Counted from the stretch's first letter, positions 26,141-36,092 are shown. The stretch is DNA of 64,000 nucleotides from Tistrella mobilis KA081020-065 (GCF_000264455.2 NC_017956.1:2215501-2279500), one strand, 5' to 3'. Program-made: numbers and translations. Notes: a model not told the origin generated them from the letters alone.

Positions 26141-27349
26141 ATGACCGACGCCACCACCAGCCGCACCGATCGTCCGCGCATCCTGCTCTATGTCCAGCAT
26201 CTGCTCGGCATCGGCCATCAGAAGCGGGCGGCGACCCTGACCCGGGCGCTGGAAGCGGCCGGCTTCGCCGTCACCTATGTCAGCGGCGGCTTTCCGGTGC
26301 GCGGGCTGGATACCGGCCCGGCCGATGTCGTCCAGTTGCCGCCGGCCCGGGCGGTCGACAAGTTCTTCAAGGTGCTGGTCGGCCCCGACGGCCAGGTGAT
26401 CGACGATGCCTGGCGCGCCCGGCGCCGCGATCATCTGGTGGCGATCGTCGAACGTCTGCAACCGGTGGCGGTGATCACCGAACTCTTCCCCTTCGGCCGA
26501 CGCCAGCTCGCCTCGGAAATCGTGCCGATGGTGGAAGCCGCGCGTGCGCTTCCCCGCCCGGCGCTGATCGTCTCCTCGGTGCGCGACATCCTGGTCGAGC
26601 CGCCGAAGGAAGAGCGCCGCCGCGAGATGCTGTCCCGGGCGCGGCACTATTACGATCTGGTCATGGTCCATGGCGATCCGGCGCTGGTGCCGTTCGAGCG
26701 CACCTTCCCGCTGATGGCCGAGGTCTCGGATCTCGTCCGCTATACCGGTTATGTCGTCGACCGGGCCCGCGAGACGGCGCCCCCGCCCGGTGGCAGCGCG
26801 CAGGACGGCCGGGACGAGGTGCTGGTCTCCGCCGGCGGCGGCGCCGTCAGCGAGGCGCTGTTCCGCGCCGCCATCGCCGCCCGCGCCCTTACCTCGCCCG
26901 CCCTCGCCCGCCGGCGCTGGCGGCTTCTGGTCGGCTGGAACCTGGCCGATCCGGTGCTGGACGATCTCAGCCGGGTGGCGGCAGAGGCCGACGCCACCGG
27001 TTTCGTGGTGGAGCGTGCCCGTCCCGATTTCGTCGCCATGCTGGGCCGCGCCGCCCTTTCGATCTCACAGGCCGGCTACAACACCCTTCTGGAGGTGATC
27101 GAGAACCGGGTGCCGGCCGTGGTGGTCCCCTATGCGGGCGGACTTGAAACCGAACAGGGGCTGCGCGCCGGCCTGGTCGCCGAGCGCGGCCTGGTCGAAG
27201 TGGTCGATGAAGAGACCCTGACCGCCGAAGGCCTGGCCGCCGCTGCCGATCGCGCCCTCGCAGCCGAACGGGACTGGCCGCGGCTCGACATGGACGGGGC
27301 CGCCGCCTCGGCACGGCTGCTGCACGACCGGCTGGCGGCCAGGGGATAG
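26141..27349 (+). CDS. Predicted glycosyltransferase (COG4671-like), second copy in the operon
   Basis: The 402-residue protein begins RILLYVQHLLGIGHQKRAATL, a MurG-like B-fold glycosyltransferase with the GHxxR acceptor-loop motif. The C-terminal half has VSAGGGAVSEALF and SISQAGYNTLLEVIENRVPAVVVPY, the nucleotide-sugar pocket. It is a distant relative of the first gene in the operon (GGYNTFCEI in that protein). It follows the phosphatase by 14 bases. Substrates are not known. Confidence 0.83.
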   Translation: MTDATTSRTDRPRILLYVQHLLGIGHQKRAATLTRALEAAGFAVTYVSGGFPVRGLDTGPADVVQLPPARAVDKFFKVLVGPDGQVIDDAWRARRRDHLVAIVERLQPVAVITELFPFGRRQLASEIVPMVEAARALPRPALIVSSVRDILVEPPKEERRREMLSRARHYYDLVMVHGDPALVPFERTFPLMAEVSDLVRYTGYVVDRARETAPPPGGSAQDGRDEVLVSAGGGAVSEALFRAAIAARALTSPALARRRWRLLVGWNLADPVLDDLSRVAAEADATGFVVERARPDFVAMLGRAALSISQAGYNTLLEVIENRVPAVVVPYAGGLETEQGLRAGLVAERGLVEVVDEETLTAEGLAAAADRALAAERDWPRLDMDGAAASARLLHDRLAARG

Positions 27350-27355
27350 CATCGG

Positions 27356-28126
27356 ATGGCTGCCGATCCCTGGGTCGATCTCACCGCCGAACTGGATGCC
27401 TGGGCAGCGGCCGGCCGGGCGGCGAGCTTCTGGTGGCGCGACGACGACGCCACCGCGCCGTCGCCCGCGCTCGACCGGCTGCTTGGCCGCGCCGAGGCCT
27501 GCGGCGTGCCGCTGGCCCTGGCGGTGATCCCGGCCACGGCCGGGCCTGCCCTCGGCGATCGCCTGGCGGCGGCGCCCGCCGGGATCCGGGTGCTGGTCCA
27601 TGGCTGGTCGCACGGTAACCATGCCCGGCCCGACAAGAAGAAATCCGAACTCGCCTGCGGCCGGCCGATGGCAGAGATGACCGCCGACCTTACCCGTGGC
27701 CGCGCCCGCCTGGACGAGTTGTTCGGTCCCCGCCTGCTGCCGGTCCTGACCCCGCCCTGGAACCGGCTCCCGGCCCCCCTGATCCGGGAGCTGCCGGCGA
27801 TCGGCATCAACGGTCTCAGCCGGTTCAAACCGCGCAAGACCCGCACTCCGGCGCCGGGGGTGGTGGAGGTCAACACCCATATCGACCCGATCGACTGGCA
27901 TGGCGGCCGTGGCTTCACGGGCGAGGTCGCAGCCCTGGGCGCCATTGCCGCACATCTGGCCGCCCGTCGCACCGGTCGGGCCGATCCGACGGAGCCGACC
28001 GGCCTGCTGACCCATCATCTTGTGCACGACCAGGCACTGGATGGGTTTCTCGACCGCCTGATGGCCCATTTTGCGGCCCATCCGGCCGTGATCTGGCCGG
28101 ATCTGCAGACCGTTTTCGCCGCCTGA
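27356..28126 (+). CDS. Polysaccharide deacetylase-like protein
   Basis: The 256-residue protein carries a NodB-type set: Asp-Asp in WWRDDDAT, metal-binding His pair in HGWSHGNHA, PPWNR and a late His in HHLVHD. Such enzymes remove acetyl groups from N-acetylated sugars or act as related deformylases. No signal peptide is seen, so it probably works in the cytoplasm on a lipid-linked or nucleotide-linked sugar, or on an intermediate. It is the last gene of the six-gene operon, six bases after the preceding stop. The C-terminal half is diverged from typical NodB domains. Confidence 0.78.
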   Translation: MAADPWVDLTAELDAWAAAGRAASFWWRDDDATAPSPALDRLLGRAEACGVPLALAVIPATAGPALGDRLAAAPAGIRVLVHGWSHGNHARPDKKKSELACGRPMAEMTADLTRGRARLDELFGPRLLPVLTPPWNRLPAPLIRELPAIGINGLSRFKPRKTRTPAPGVVEVNTHIDPIDWHGGRGFTGEVAALGAIAAHLAARRTGRADPTEPTGLLTHHLVHDQALDGFLDRLMAHFAAHPAVIWPDLQTVFAA

Positions 28127-28306
28127 TCCCGGCTGGTGCGACGCAACATGTCGATGGTGGTCCACCTCGGCGCAGAACGGCTTGCAAGGCGCGGGGGGCA
28201 ACGGGCATCCTATCGACGGCGCGACATGGGGATCGCGCAACGCCGAGGATGATCCGGACCGGTGACCTTTTCCACGACGTCGCTTCCGACCACGCCGGAG
28301 ACTGCC

Positions 28307-28843
28307 ATGGACCTGACCGGCAGGCCCGCGCCGGCATGCGCGGTGGCCGCTGCCCTGCCGCGGTTGCGTCACCGGCCGGGCCCCCTGATCGCCGATCTTG
28401 CCCGCGCGGCCGCCGGCGGTGCGGTGATCGCCCTGCCCCTGCTGGTGGTCGATGGCATGAACGGCGTGCTGCAGCTGGCCCTGATCGCGCTGGTGCTGCT
28501 GTTCGCCGCCTTCGCGGTTCAGCGCGGGCTCAAGCTCACCGAAAGCTGGACGGCGGAGGGCCATCACATCGTCCGTCGCGGCGCCATCGGCCAGAGCCGG
28601 CTGGATCTCTCCCGCCTCAGAACCTTCCGGCTGGAACATTTCGCCCCCCGCAAGGGTGCGGGCTGGTTCCGCCTGCGCCTGGTCGACGACGGCGGGGTGC
28701 GGCTCGCGGCCGAAGACACGCTTGAAGACTTCCACCGCCTCGTCGCCCTGGCCCTGGCTGCGGCCGAAGCCCGCGCCCTGCCGCTCGACGACGTCACCAC
28801 CCATAATCTGGCGGCGCTCGGCCTCGCCCGGGGGATCGCATGA
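28307..28843 (+). CDS. Small membrane protein preceding an oligopeptide ABC transporter
   Basis: The 178-residue product has two adjacent hydrophobic segments (AAGGAVIALPLLVV and LQLALIALVLLFAAFAV). These are followed by a soluble part that may be PH-like: ITHHIVRRGAIGQ-type strands (HHIVRRGAIGQSRLDLSRL) and an amphipathic C-terminal helix. ATG 28307 has GGAGA five bases upstream. Its stop overlaps the ATP-binding gene start by four bases, so it belongs to the transporter operon. The role is unknown; it might assist assembly or regulate the importer. Confidence 0.65.
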   Translation: MDLTGRPAPACAVAAALPRLRHRPGPLIADLARAAAGGAVIALPLLVVDGMNGVLQLALIALVLLFAAFAVQRGLKLTESWTAEGHHIVRRGAIGQSRLDLSRLRTFRLEHFAPRKGAGWFRLRLVDDGGVRLAAEDTLEDFHRLVALALAAAEARALPLDDVTTHNLAALGLARGIA

Positions 28844-30759
28844 GCGGGCGGCGCCATGCCTGGCCGCAGCCGCGGCCGCTGCTGTCGGTGCGCGATCTGG
28901 TCGTGCGCTTTCATCTGCCCGAAGGCCCGCTGACCGCTGTCGACGGCGTGTCCTTCACCATCAATCCGGGCCGGATCACCGCGCTGGTCGGCGAAAGCGG
29001 CTCGGGCAAGAGCGTGCTGACCCAGGCGGTGATGGGCCTGCTGCCCTCCATCGCCCGGATCGAGGGCGGCGCCGCAGTCTTCACCGACCCGCTCGACGGA
29101 CAGGCCACCGATCTTGCGACGCTTGCCCCCACCGGCCGGACGATGCGCCGGATCCGGGGCGGGCGTATCGGCATGATCTTTCAGGAGCCGATGAGCGCAT
29201 TGTCGCCGCTGCACACGCTCGGCGATCAGATCACCGAGGCGGTGCGGCTGCATCTCAACGAAGATGCCGCAGCGGCGCGCGAGATCGCCGCCGACATGCT
29301 GCACAAGGTGGGCTTCCCGAACCCCAAAGCCGCCCTCGACCGCTACCCGTTCGAACTGTCGGGCGGCCTGCGTCAGCGCGGCGTGATCGCCATGGCGCTT
29401 GCCGCCCGGCCGGCCCTGGTCATCGCCGACGAGCCGACCACGGCGCTCGACGTCACGCTTCAGGCCCAGATCCTGAAACTGCTCCGCGACCTGCAGGACG
29501 AGCTGGGTATGGGCGTGCTGCTGATCACCCATGATCTGGGGGTGGTCTCAAGCCTGGCCGACGACATGGTGGTGCTCTATCGCGGCAAGGTGATGGAGGC
29601 GGGCCCTGCGGCCGAGCTGATCCGCAAGCCGGAACATCCCTATCTGAAGGCCCTGCTCGGCGCCGTGCCGCGGATCGGCATGGACCGCACGGAACGGCTG
29701 GTGCCGCTGCGCGAAATCGCCCTCGATCCCCGCCTCGCGGCGGATGTGGTGGGGCGTCAGGGCACCGGCCCGAAAGCGGCCGCCGACACGCCGCTGCTCG
29801 CGGTCGAGGGGTTGACCAAGCGCTTCACCAGCCGCGGCACCGGGCTCTTCGCCCGCGGCGGCGGCAGCAGCGTGACCGCGGTCGACCATGTCTCCTTTAC
29901 CGTCGGCCGGGGCGAAAGCGTCGGCCTGGTCGGCGAAAGCGGCTGCGGCAAGACCACCACCTCGCGCATGCTGCTGGGCGCGATCCGTGCCGATGAAGGC
30001 CGGATCCTGTTCCAGGGTGATCATGATGCCGCGCCCACCGACCTCGCCGCCCTCGACGACGGCGGCTGGATCCCGTTCCGCAAGCGCCTGCAATACGTCT
30101 TCCAGGATCCGTTCCATTCGCTGAACCCGCGGATGACCGTGTTCGACATCATCGCCGAACCGCTGGAGATCCACGGGGTCGGCACCGCGAAAGAGCGCGC
30201 CGAGCGGGTAAAGGCGCTGATGAAGATGGTGGGCCTGGATATCCGCCATCTCCGCCGCTATCCGCACAGCTTCTCGGGCGGCCAGCGTCAGCGCATCGGC
30301 ATCGCCCGCTCGCTGGCACTCGGCCCGGAACTGCTCATCCTGGACGAGCCGGTCTCGGCCCTCGACGTGTCGGTCCAGGCCCAGGTGCTGAACCTGCTCA
30401 AGGATCTGCAGGATGCGCTGGGCCTCGGCTATCTGTTCATCTCCCACAATCTGGCGGTGGTCGACTATATGTGCGACCGCATCCTGGTGATGTGTGCAGG
30501 CCGGATCGTCGAAAGCGCGCCCCGCGAACGCCTGTTCGAAGATGCCCGCCATCCCTATACCAAGGCGCTGATCGCCGCGGTGCCCGAAGCCGATCCCGAC
30601 CGGCCGCTCGACTTCGCGGCCCTGATGGATGGCCGCGCCTCGGATCCGGCGGCCTGGCCCGAGCCCTGGCGGCTGGCGCCGGGCATGCCGTCGGTGATGG
30701 ACGAGGTGACGCCCGGCCATTTCGTCCGCGTGGCCACAAGCGCGGAGGCCGCGGCATGA
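28840..30759 (+). CDS. Oligopeptide-type ABC transporter, two fused ATPase domains
   Basis: The 639-residue protein joins two ATPase units (OppD-like and OppF-like), as in GsiA or YejF. The first has Walker A GESGSGKS, signature LSGGLRQR and Walker [13 protein letters not shown]. The second has [24 protein letters not shown] and [12 protein letters not shown]. The LSGGLRQR signature in the first half is a slight departure from LSGGxxQR. It powers import through the two permeases encoded downstream. Start and stop overlap both neighbours by four bases (ATGA), indicating tight coupling. Confidence 0.92.
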   Translation: MSGRRHAWPQPRPLLSVRDLVVRFHLPEGPLTAVDGVSFTINPGRITALVGESGSGKSVLTQAVMGLLPSIARIEGGAAVFTDPLDGQATDLATLAPTGRTMRRIRGGRIGMIFQEPMSALSPLHTLGDQITEAVRLHLNEDAAAAREIAADMLHKVGFPNPKAALDRYPFELSGGLRQRGVIAMALAARPALVIADEPTTALDVTLQAQILKLLRDLQDELGMGVLLITHDLGVVSSLADDMVVLYRGKVMEAGPAAELIRKPEHPYLKALLGAVPRIGMDRTERLVPLREIALDPRLAADVVGRQGTGPKAAADTPLLAVEGLTKRFTSRGTGLFARGGGSSVTAVDHVSFTVGRGESVGLVGESGCGKTTTSRMLLGAIRADEGRILFQGDHDAAPTDLAALDDGGWIPFRKRLQYVFQDPFHSLNPRMTVFDIIAEPLEIHGVGTAKERAERVKALMKMVGLDIRHLRRYPHSFSGGQRQRIGIARSLALGPELLILDEPVSALDVSVQAQVLNLLKDLQDALGLGYLFISHNLAVVDYMCDRILVMCAGRIVESAPRERLFEDARHPYTKALIAAVPEADPDRPLDFAALMDGRASDPAAWPEPWRLAPGMPSVMDEVTPGHFVRVATSAEAAA

Positions 30760-32738
30760 TCCGCCTCACGCGTCTTGCCGGCGTCCTGGCCGCTGCGGCC
30801 CTGCTCGCCTTCGGCGCACCCGCACGCGCTGCGGACGGCGACGATGCCGGGCCCGCGATGGGCAGCATCATCGAGATGATGATCTCGCCCAGCGCGCCCA
30901 TGCCGGCACAGCTGATCGAGCCGCCGGTGCTTGAACAGCAGGTGGCGGAGGGCAAGCTGCCGCCGATGGCCGAGCGACTGCCCAAGGTGCCGGCGGTCGA
31001 CGATGTCGTCGGCCCCGATCTCCGTCCCGGCCGCTACGGCGGCAGCTGGACGATGCTGGTCGGCCGGCCCAAGGATGTGCGCATGGCGCTGGTCTACGGC
31101 TATGCCCGGCTGGTGCGCTACACCCGCGATTTCTCGTTCGAGGCCGATATCCTGCGGGAGATAGATGTCCAGGACGGGCGGATCTTCACCCTGCATCTGC
31201 GCCCCGGCCATCGCTGGTCCGACGGCGAGCCCTTCACGGCCGAAGATTTCCGCTATTACTGGGAGGATGTGGTCAACAACAAGAAGCTCTATCCGGCGGG
31301 CCCGCCGCGCGAGCTTCTGGTCGATGGAGAGCCGCCGCGCTTTACCGTGATCGACCAGACCACCATCCGCTATGAATGGTCGAAGCCCAATCCGCGCCTG
31401 CTGCCGGCCATCGCCGGGCCGCTGCCGCTGACGCTCTACCGGCCGGCGCACTATCTGCGCCAGTTCCACGAACGCTATGCCGATCCCGACAAGCTTGCGG
31501 CGATGATCGAAAAGCGCAAGCAGTCGAGCTGGGCGGCGCTGCACAACCGCATGGACACGGCGACCGATTTCAGCAATCCGGACTTCCCGACCCTGCAGCC
31601 CTGGCGGCTGCTGACCGCGCCGCCGGCGGTGCGGTTCCTGGTCGAGCGCAACCCCTATTACCACCGCATCGACCTGAACGGCCGCCAGCTGCCCTATCTG
31701 GACCAGATGGCGATCGACATCGTCGACGGAAAGCTGATCGCGGCACGGGCCGGCACCGGTGACGCCCTGCTCCAGGCGCGCGGGCTGGATTTCACCGACT
31801 ACACCTTCCTGAAGGCGGGCGAAAAGCGCGCGGACTATAAGGTATCGCTGTGGCGGACGGGGCGCGGGGCCCATCTGGCGCTCTACCCCAATCTCAATGC
31901 CCGGGATCCGGGCTGGCGGGCCCTGTTCCGCGATGCGCGCTTCCGCCGGGCCCTGTCCATGGGCGTCGACCGGCACGAGATCGATGCGGTGCTCTATTAC
32001 GGCCTGACCATCGGCGGCGGCAACAGCGTGCTCGACGAAAGCCCGCTGTCGCGCCCGGGCTATCGGAAGGTCTGGGCCAACCACGATGTCGACCGGGCCA
32101 ACAAGCTGCTCGACGATATGGGTCTCGACAAGCGCAACGAGCGTGGCATCCGGTTGATGCCCGATGGCCGGCCGCTGGAGCTGGTGATCGAGACCGCGGG
32201 TGAGAGCACCGAGCAGATGGACGTGCTGGAACTGCTCCACGATCAGTGGTTGCAGCTCGGCATCAAGACCTATGCGCGGCCGATGCAGCGCGACCTGTTC
32301 CGCAACCGGATCTTCGCCGGCGATACCCTGATGAGCGTCTGGTTCGGCATGGAAGCCGGTCTCGCTACCGCCGAGACCGACCCGTGGGAGCTGGCGCCGG
32401 TCAGCCAGCAATCACTGCAATGGCCGAAATGGGGCCAGTACTTTGAGACCGGCGGCCGGTCGGGCGAAGCGCCCGACATGGACAAGCCCGATCAGCTGCT
32501 GGCGCTCTACAAGGACTGGACGGTGGCGCCGTCCTCGGCCGACCGTGCGCGGATCTGGCGGGAGATGCTCGCGATCAACGCCGATCAGGTCTACACCATT
32601 TCTCTGGTCGCGGGCGTGTTGCAGCCGGTGGTCGCCAATCGGCGCCTGCGCAACCTGCCCGATCGGGGGCTCTACAACTGGGATCCGGGATCGCATTTCG
32701 GCCTCTACCGGCCGGAGCGTTTCTGGCTCGACAACTGA
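30756..32738 (+). CDS. Oligopeptide-type periplasmic substrate-binding protein
   Basis: The 660-residue protein has a signal peptide cut after ARA (ALLAFGAPARAADG). It is long for a class C (family 5) solute-binding protein, closer in size to YejA-like binding proteins. The N-terminal lobe has GGSWTMLVGRP and TLHLRPGHRWSDGEPFTAEDFRYYW, the family-5 signature. RRALSMGVDRHEID lies in the second half. The likely ligand is a peptide or peptide-like compound. It overlaps the ATPase gene by ATGA. Confidence 0.87.
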   Translation: MIRLTRLAGVLAAAALLAFGAPARAADGDDAGPAMGSIIEMMISPSAPMPAQLIEPPVLEQQVAEGKLPPMAERLPKVPAVDDVVGPDLRPGRYGGSWTMLVGRPKDVRMALVYGYARLVRYTRDFSFEADILREIDVQDGRIFTLHLRPGHRWSDGEPFTAEDFRYYWEDVVNNKKLYPAGPPRELLVDGEPPRFTVIDQTTIRYEWSKPNPRLLPAIAGPLPLTLYRPAHYLRQFHERYADPDKLAAMIEKRKQSSWAALHNRMDTATDFSNPDFPTLQPWRLLTAPPAVRFLVERNPYYHRIDLNGRQLPYLDQMAIDIVDGKLIAARAGTGDALLQARGLDFTDYTFLKAGEKRADYKVSLWRTGRGAHLALYPNLNARDPGWRALFRDARFRRALSMGVDRHEIDAVLYYGLTIGGGNSVLDESPLSRPGYRKVWANHDVDRANKLLDDMGLDKRNERGIRLMPDGRPLELVIETAGESTEQMDVLELLHDQWLQLGIKTYARPMQRDLFRNRIFAGDTLMSVWFGMEAGLATAETDPWELAPVSQQSLQWPKWGQYFETGGRSGEAPDMDKPDQLLALYKDWTVAPSSADRARIWREMLAINADQVYTISLVAGVLQPVVANRRLRNLPDRGLYNWDPGSHFGLYRPERFWLDN

Positions 32739-32836
32739 CGGGCGCCCGACGACCGATCGGGCTCAAGATCCGCCGCGACAGCTGAGGGGCACCACAGAAC
32801 CCCACGGCGGATCCAGGAGGGGGAGCAAGGCAAGCG

Positions 32837-33835
32837 ATGTTCGCCTACATCGCGCGGCGGTTGCTGATGATGATACCGACGCTGATCCTGATCAGCATCC
32901 TGGTCTTCGTCATCATCCAGTTGCCGCCCGGCGACTATCTGACGACGCAGCTTGCCGAGCTGGCAGCCCAGGGTGAGGCCGCCAGCCAGGCCAAGATCGA
33001 GTTTCTGCGTGCGGAATACGGGCTCGACCTGCCGCTCTGGGAACAGTACATCCGCTGGGCCTCGGGCCTGCTGGTCGGTGATCTCGGCTACTCCTTCGAA
33101 TATCAGCTGCCGGTGGCCGAGGTGGTCGGTGATCGCCTGTGGCTGACCATGCTGGTATCGTTCGCCACCATCATCTTCTCCTATGCCGTCGCCTTCCCGA
33201 TCGGCATCTATGGCGCCATCCGCCAGTACAGCGCGCTCGACCACGGCCTGACCCTCGTCGGCTTTCTGGGCCTCGCCACCCCCAATTTCCTGCTGGCCCT
33301 GGTGCTGCTCTATCTGTCGAACATCTGGTTCGGCACCTCGATCGGCGGGCTGATGGACCCGGAATATCTCGACCAGCCGCTCAGCTGGGCCAAGTTCCTG
33401 TCGGTCATGGAGCATCTCTGGGTGCCGGTTGTGGTGATCGGCACCTCCAACACCGCCGGCATGATCCGCCGGCTGCGGGCCAATCTGCTGGACGAGCTGC
33501 GCAAGCAATACGTCACCACCGCGCGTGCGAAGGGCCTGCATCCGGCGAAGATCCTGGTCAAATATCCGCTGCGCATGGCGCTGAACCCGTTCATCGCGGA
33601 TCTCGGCAATGTGCTGCCGCAGGTGGTCTCGGGTGCCGCGATCGTGTCGGTGGTGCTGTCGCTGCCGACCACAGGGCCGATGCTGCTGCGCGCGCTGCAG
33701 ACCCAGGACATGTATCTGGCCGGATCGTTCCTGATGTTCATGGCGCTGCTGACGGTGATCGGCGTGCTGGTGTCGGATCTGCTGCTCGCCCTGCTCGATC
33801 CGCGCATCCGCCTCGACGGAGGACGTTCGCGATGA
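32837..33835 (+). CDS. Oligopeptide-type ABC transporter permease (DppB/YejB type)
   Basis: This 332-residue membrane protein has an N-terminal FAYIARRLLMMIPTL helix and the DppB-family coupling segment YVTTARAKGLHPAKILVKYPL. An unusually rich ribosome site (AGGAGGGGGAGC) precedes its ATG. It forms the importer channel with the next gene's product. A 98-base gap separates it from the binding-protein gene. Confidence 0.9.
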   Translation: MFAYIARRLLMMIPTLILISILVFVIIQLPPGDYLTTQLAELAAQGEAASQAKIEFLRAEYGLDLPLWEQYIRWASGLLVGDLGYSFEYQLPVAEVVGDRLWLTMLVSFATIIFSYAVAFPIGIYGAIRQYSALDHGLTLVGFLGLATPNFLLALVLLYLSNIWFGTSIGGLMDPEYLDQPLSWAKFLSVMEHLWVPVVVIGTSNTAGMIRRLRANLLDELRKQYVTTARAKGLHPAKILVKYPLRMALNPFIADLGNVLPQVVSGAAIVSVVLSLPTTGPMLLRALQTQDMYLAGSFLMFMALLTVIGVLVSDLLLALLDPRIRLDGGRSR

Positions 33836-34986
33836 GCGGCCCTGATCGCTACATCTCCCACGCCCCCTTCGACCCCGTTCATGACGAGGTCCTGACCCCG
33901 GCGCAGGAGAAATACTATCTCGCCTCGCAATGGCGGCTGATGTTCTGGCGGCTGCGCCGGCACAAACTCGCCATGGCCTCGCTCTGGTTCCTGGGCTTCA
34001 TCTATCTGGTGATGATCTTCGCTGAACCCTTGAGCCCCTATAATCCCAACACCCGCCATATCGACAACATCCATGCCCCGCCGCAGACGGTGCATCTGTT
34101 CCACAATGGCGAGTTCGTCGGCCCCTTCGTCTATGGCACCCGCTATGCGCTGAACATGGACACCCTCACCCGCACCTATTCCGAAGACCGGGTGCGGCCG
34201 CTGCCGATCGGCTTCTTCTGTTCGGGAGAGCCCTACCGGCTCTGGGGGCTGATCCCGATGGATATCCGGCTGGTCTGCCCCCCCAAGAGCGGCACGCTGT
34301 TCCTGCTGGGCACCGACCGGCTGGGGCGTGACATGCTCTCGCGGGTGATCGAAGGCGCGCGGATCTCGCTGACCGTCGGTCTGATCGGCATCACCATCAG
34401 CTTCGCCCTGGGCATCCTGTTCGGCGGGCTCTCGGGCTATTACGGCGGCTGGGTCGATGCCGGCATCCAGCGGCTGATCGAGGTGATCCGCTCCTTCCCG
34501 GAACTGCCCTTGTGGATGGCGCTGTCGGCCGCCATGCCGGTCACCTGGCATCCGCTCTGGATCTTCATCGGCATCACCGTGATCCTGGGCCTGCTCGACT
34601 GGACGGGTCTTGCCCGGGCGGTGCGCTCGAAACTTCTGGCGCTGCGCGAGGAAGACTATGCCACCGCCGCGGTGGTCATGGGCGCCCGGCCCAAGCGGGT
34701 CATCCTCCGCCATCTTCTGCCCAATTTCATGAGCCATCTGATCGTCTCGGCCACGCTCACCATCCCGGCCATGATCCTGGGCGAGACCGCACTCTCCTTC
34801 CTGGGTCTCGGCGTGCGCGCGCCGCTGATCTCCTGGGGCGTGCTGCTCAACGATGCTCAGGACATCAACGTGGTGACCCAGTATCCCTGGCTGCTGCTGC
34901 CGGTGGTACCGGTGGTGCTGACGGTGCTCGCCTTCAACTTCCTGGGCGACGGGCTGCGCGACGCGGCCGATCCGTACCAGACCTGA
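33832..34986 (+). CDS. Oligopeptide-type ABC transporter permease (DppC/YejE type)
   Basis: The 384-residue protein carries the coupling motif YATAAVVMGARPKRVILRHLLPN and SFLGLGVRAPLISWG, as in DppC. An extended periplasmic segment of about 130 residues follows the first helix (HAPPQTVHLFHNGEFVGP). Such a segment also occurs in YejE-like proteins and fits a large binding protein. It overlaps the DppB-type gene by four bases (ATGA) and ends the operon; a strong hairpin lies 16 bases downstream. Confidence 0.9.
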   Translation: MSGPDRYISHAPFDPVHDEVLTPAQEKYYLASQWRLMFWRLRRHKLAMASLWFLGFIYLVMIFAEPLSPYNPNTRHIDNIHAPPQTVHLFHNGEFVGPFVYGTRYALNMDTLTRTYSEDRVRPLPIGFFCSGEPYRLWGLIPMDIRLVCPPKSGTLFLLGTDRLGRDMLSRVIEGARISLTVGLIGITISFALGILFGGLSGYYGGWVDAGIQRLIEVIRSFPELPLWMALSAAMPVTWHPLWIFIGITVILGLLDWTGLARAVRSKLLALREEDYATAAVVMGARPKRVILRHLLPNFMSHLIVSATLTIPAMILGETALSFLGLGVRAPLISWGVLLNDAQDINVVTQYPWLLLPVVPVVLTVLAFNFLGDGLRDAADPYQT

Positions 34987-35001
34987 ACAGCCTGGAGCCC
35001 C

Positions 35002-35037
35002 AAAAAAGAACGCCGGCCACAGGATGGCCGGCGTTCT
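35002..35037. terminator. Strong hairpin between convergent genes
   Basis: A 13-bp stem (AGAACGCCGGCCA / TGGCCGGCGTTCT) with a five-base loop is preceded by six As. On the minus strand these become a U-run, so it is an intrinsic terminator for the FNR-type regulator gene. It probably also stops the plus-strand transporter message. Confidence 0.85.
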
Positions 35038-35064
35038 TCATGTCGAAGGCGGGTTCAGCCTGGA

Positions 35065-35829
35065 TCAGCAGGCCGCCATACGGTCGGCTTCGTCGCCGGT
35101 CGCCAGCGACCGCATCCGCTCGGGGTCGAGCAGGCGGACGGCATGGACGCCGTCCAGCGAGATGATGCCGTCGCGCTTGAAGGCGGCGAGGGTCCGGCTG
35201 ACGGTCTCGATCGTCAGGCCCAGATAGTCGCCGATATCGGTCCGGGTCATCGGCAGCGGCAGCGGGTCGTTCGCCTCACCGCGTGCCTCCAGCCGGTCAT
35301 AGAGGCCCAGCAGGAACGAGGCCAGACGCTCTCGGGCGCTCTTGCGGCCCAGCAGCAGCATCTGCTCGCGCGAGCGGGCGATTTCGTCCTGCGCAAGGCT
35401 CAGCAGACGGCGGCCCAGAACCGGGATCCGCTCCTGCAGGTTTTCGAAATCACGGCGCCGAAAGCGGCAGACCGACACCCGGGTCAGGCTCTCGGCAGCC
35501 AGGCCGCCCAGGCGGTCGTCGCCCAGGCCAAGAAAATCTCCGGGCAGCAGGAAGCCCAGAACCTGGGTCCGCCCGTCCGGCAGGCTCTTATAGAGCTTCG
35601 CCGTACCCGCGGTGACGTTGTACACATAGGGCGACTGCTCGCCTTCCTCGGCAAGCAGCGCATGGGCCGGAACCTCGATCCGCGACACGATCGACGCCAC
35701 CGCCGACATCGCATCATGGCCGAGATCGCCGCAGAAAGTCAGGGCACGCACGTCGCAGGCATCACAATCGACACGCGCGCAGCTCGTGGGCGGCTGTCCG
35801 GAACTGGGCAGAAGGCGGCTGTTGTTCAT
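35065..35829 (-). CDS. FNR-type oxygen-responsive Crp/Fnr regulator
   Basis: The 254-residue protein has four N-terminal cysteines in the pattern CARVDCDACDVRALTFC, resembling the [4Fe-4S]-binding cluster of FNR. A fifth Cys in RVSVCRFR matches FNR's central ligand. The cNMP-like beta-roll and dimer helix follow. The helix-turn-helix reads MTRTDIGDYLGLTIETVSRTLAAF, with the Glu, Ser and Arg that recognise TTGAT-N4-ATCAA sites. It therefore senses oxygen and probably switches anaerobic genes. A near-consensus FNR box 79 bases upstream (35908-35921) suggests self-control. Confidence 0.88.
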   Translation of the reverse strand: MNNSRLLPSSGQPPTSCARVDCDACDVRALTFCGDLGHDAMSAVASIVSRIEVPAHALLAEEGEQSPYVYNVTAGTAKLYKSLPDGRTQVLGFLLPGDFLGLGDDRLGGLAAESLTRVSVCRFRRRDFENLQERIPVLGRRLLSLAQDEIARSREQMLLLGRKSARERLASFLLGLYDRLEARGEANDPLPLPMTRTDIGDYLGLTIETVSRTLAAFKRDGIISLDGVHAVRLLDPERMRSLATGDEADRMAAC

Positions 35830-35907
35830 GGCTCTCGGACCTTATCGTCTGGGGGCGCATCCGTTATATGCCGGGCGCCTTTGCGGGACCGTTAATGGAC
35901 CGCGTGT

Positions 35908-35921
35908 TTGTTGCAGATCAA
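35908..35921. promoter_or_regulatory. FNR/FixK box between the regulator and uppP
   Basis: TTGTT-GCAG-ATCAA matches TTGAT-N4-ATCAA with one mismatch. It lies 79 bases before the regulator's ATG and 172 bases before the uppP start. Autoregulation of the FNR-type gene is the simplest reading. Confidence 0.6.
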
Positions 35922-36092
35922 ATCTATCATGGCTGCGGACGGTTTCAGAGTGACGTTTCGTCACGCTCCGGTCCCAGGGCATTGCATGCAACGCCGGGCT
36001 GACACCCCAATCGGATCATGATCTGGCACCGGATGATGTGCTAAACAGGGTCGCCGCACCCGCCGCATCCATCCTTTCCGGAGCGCCACCCC

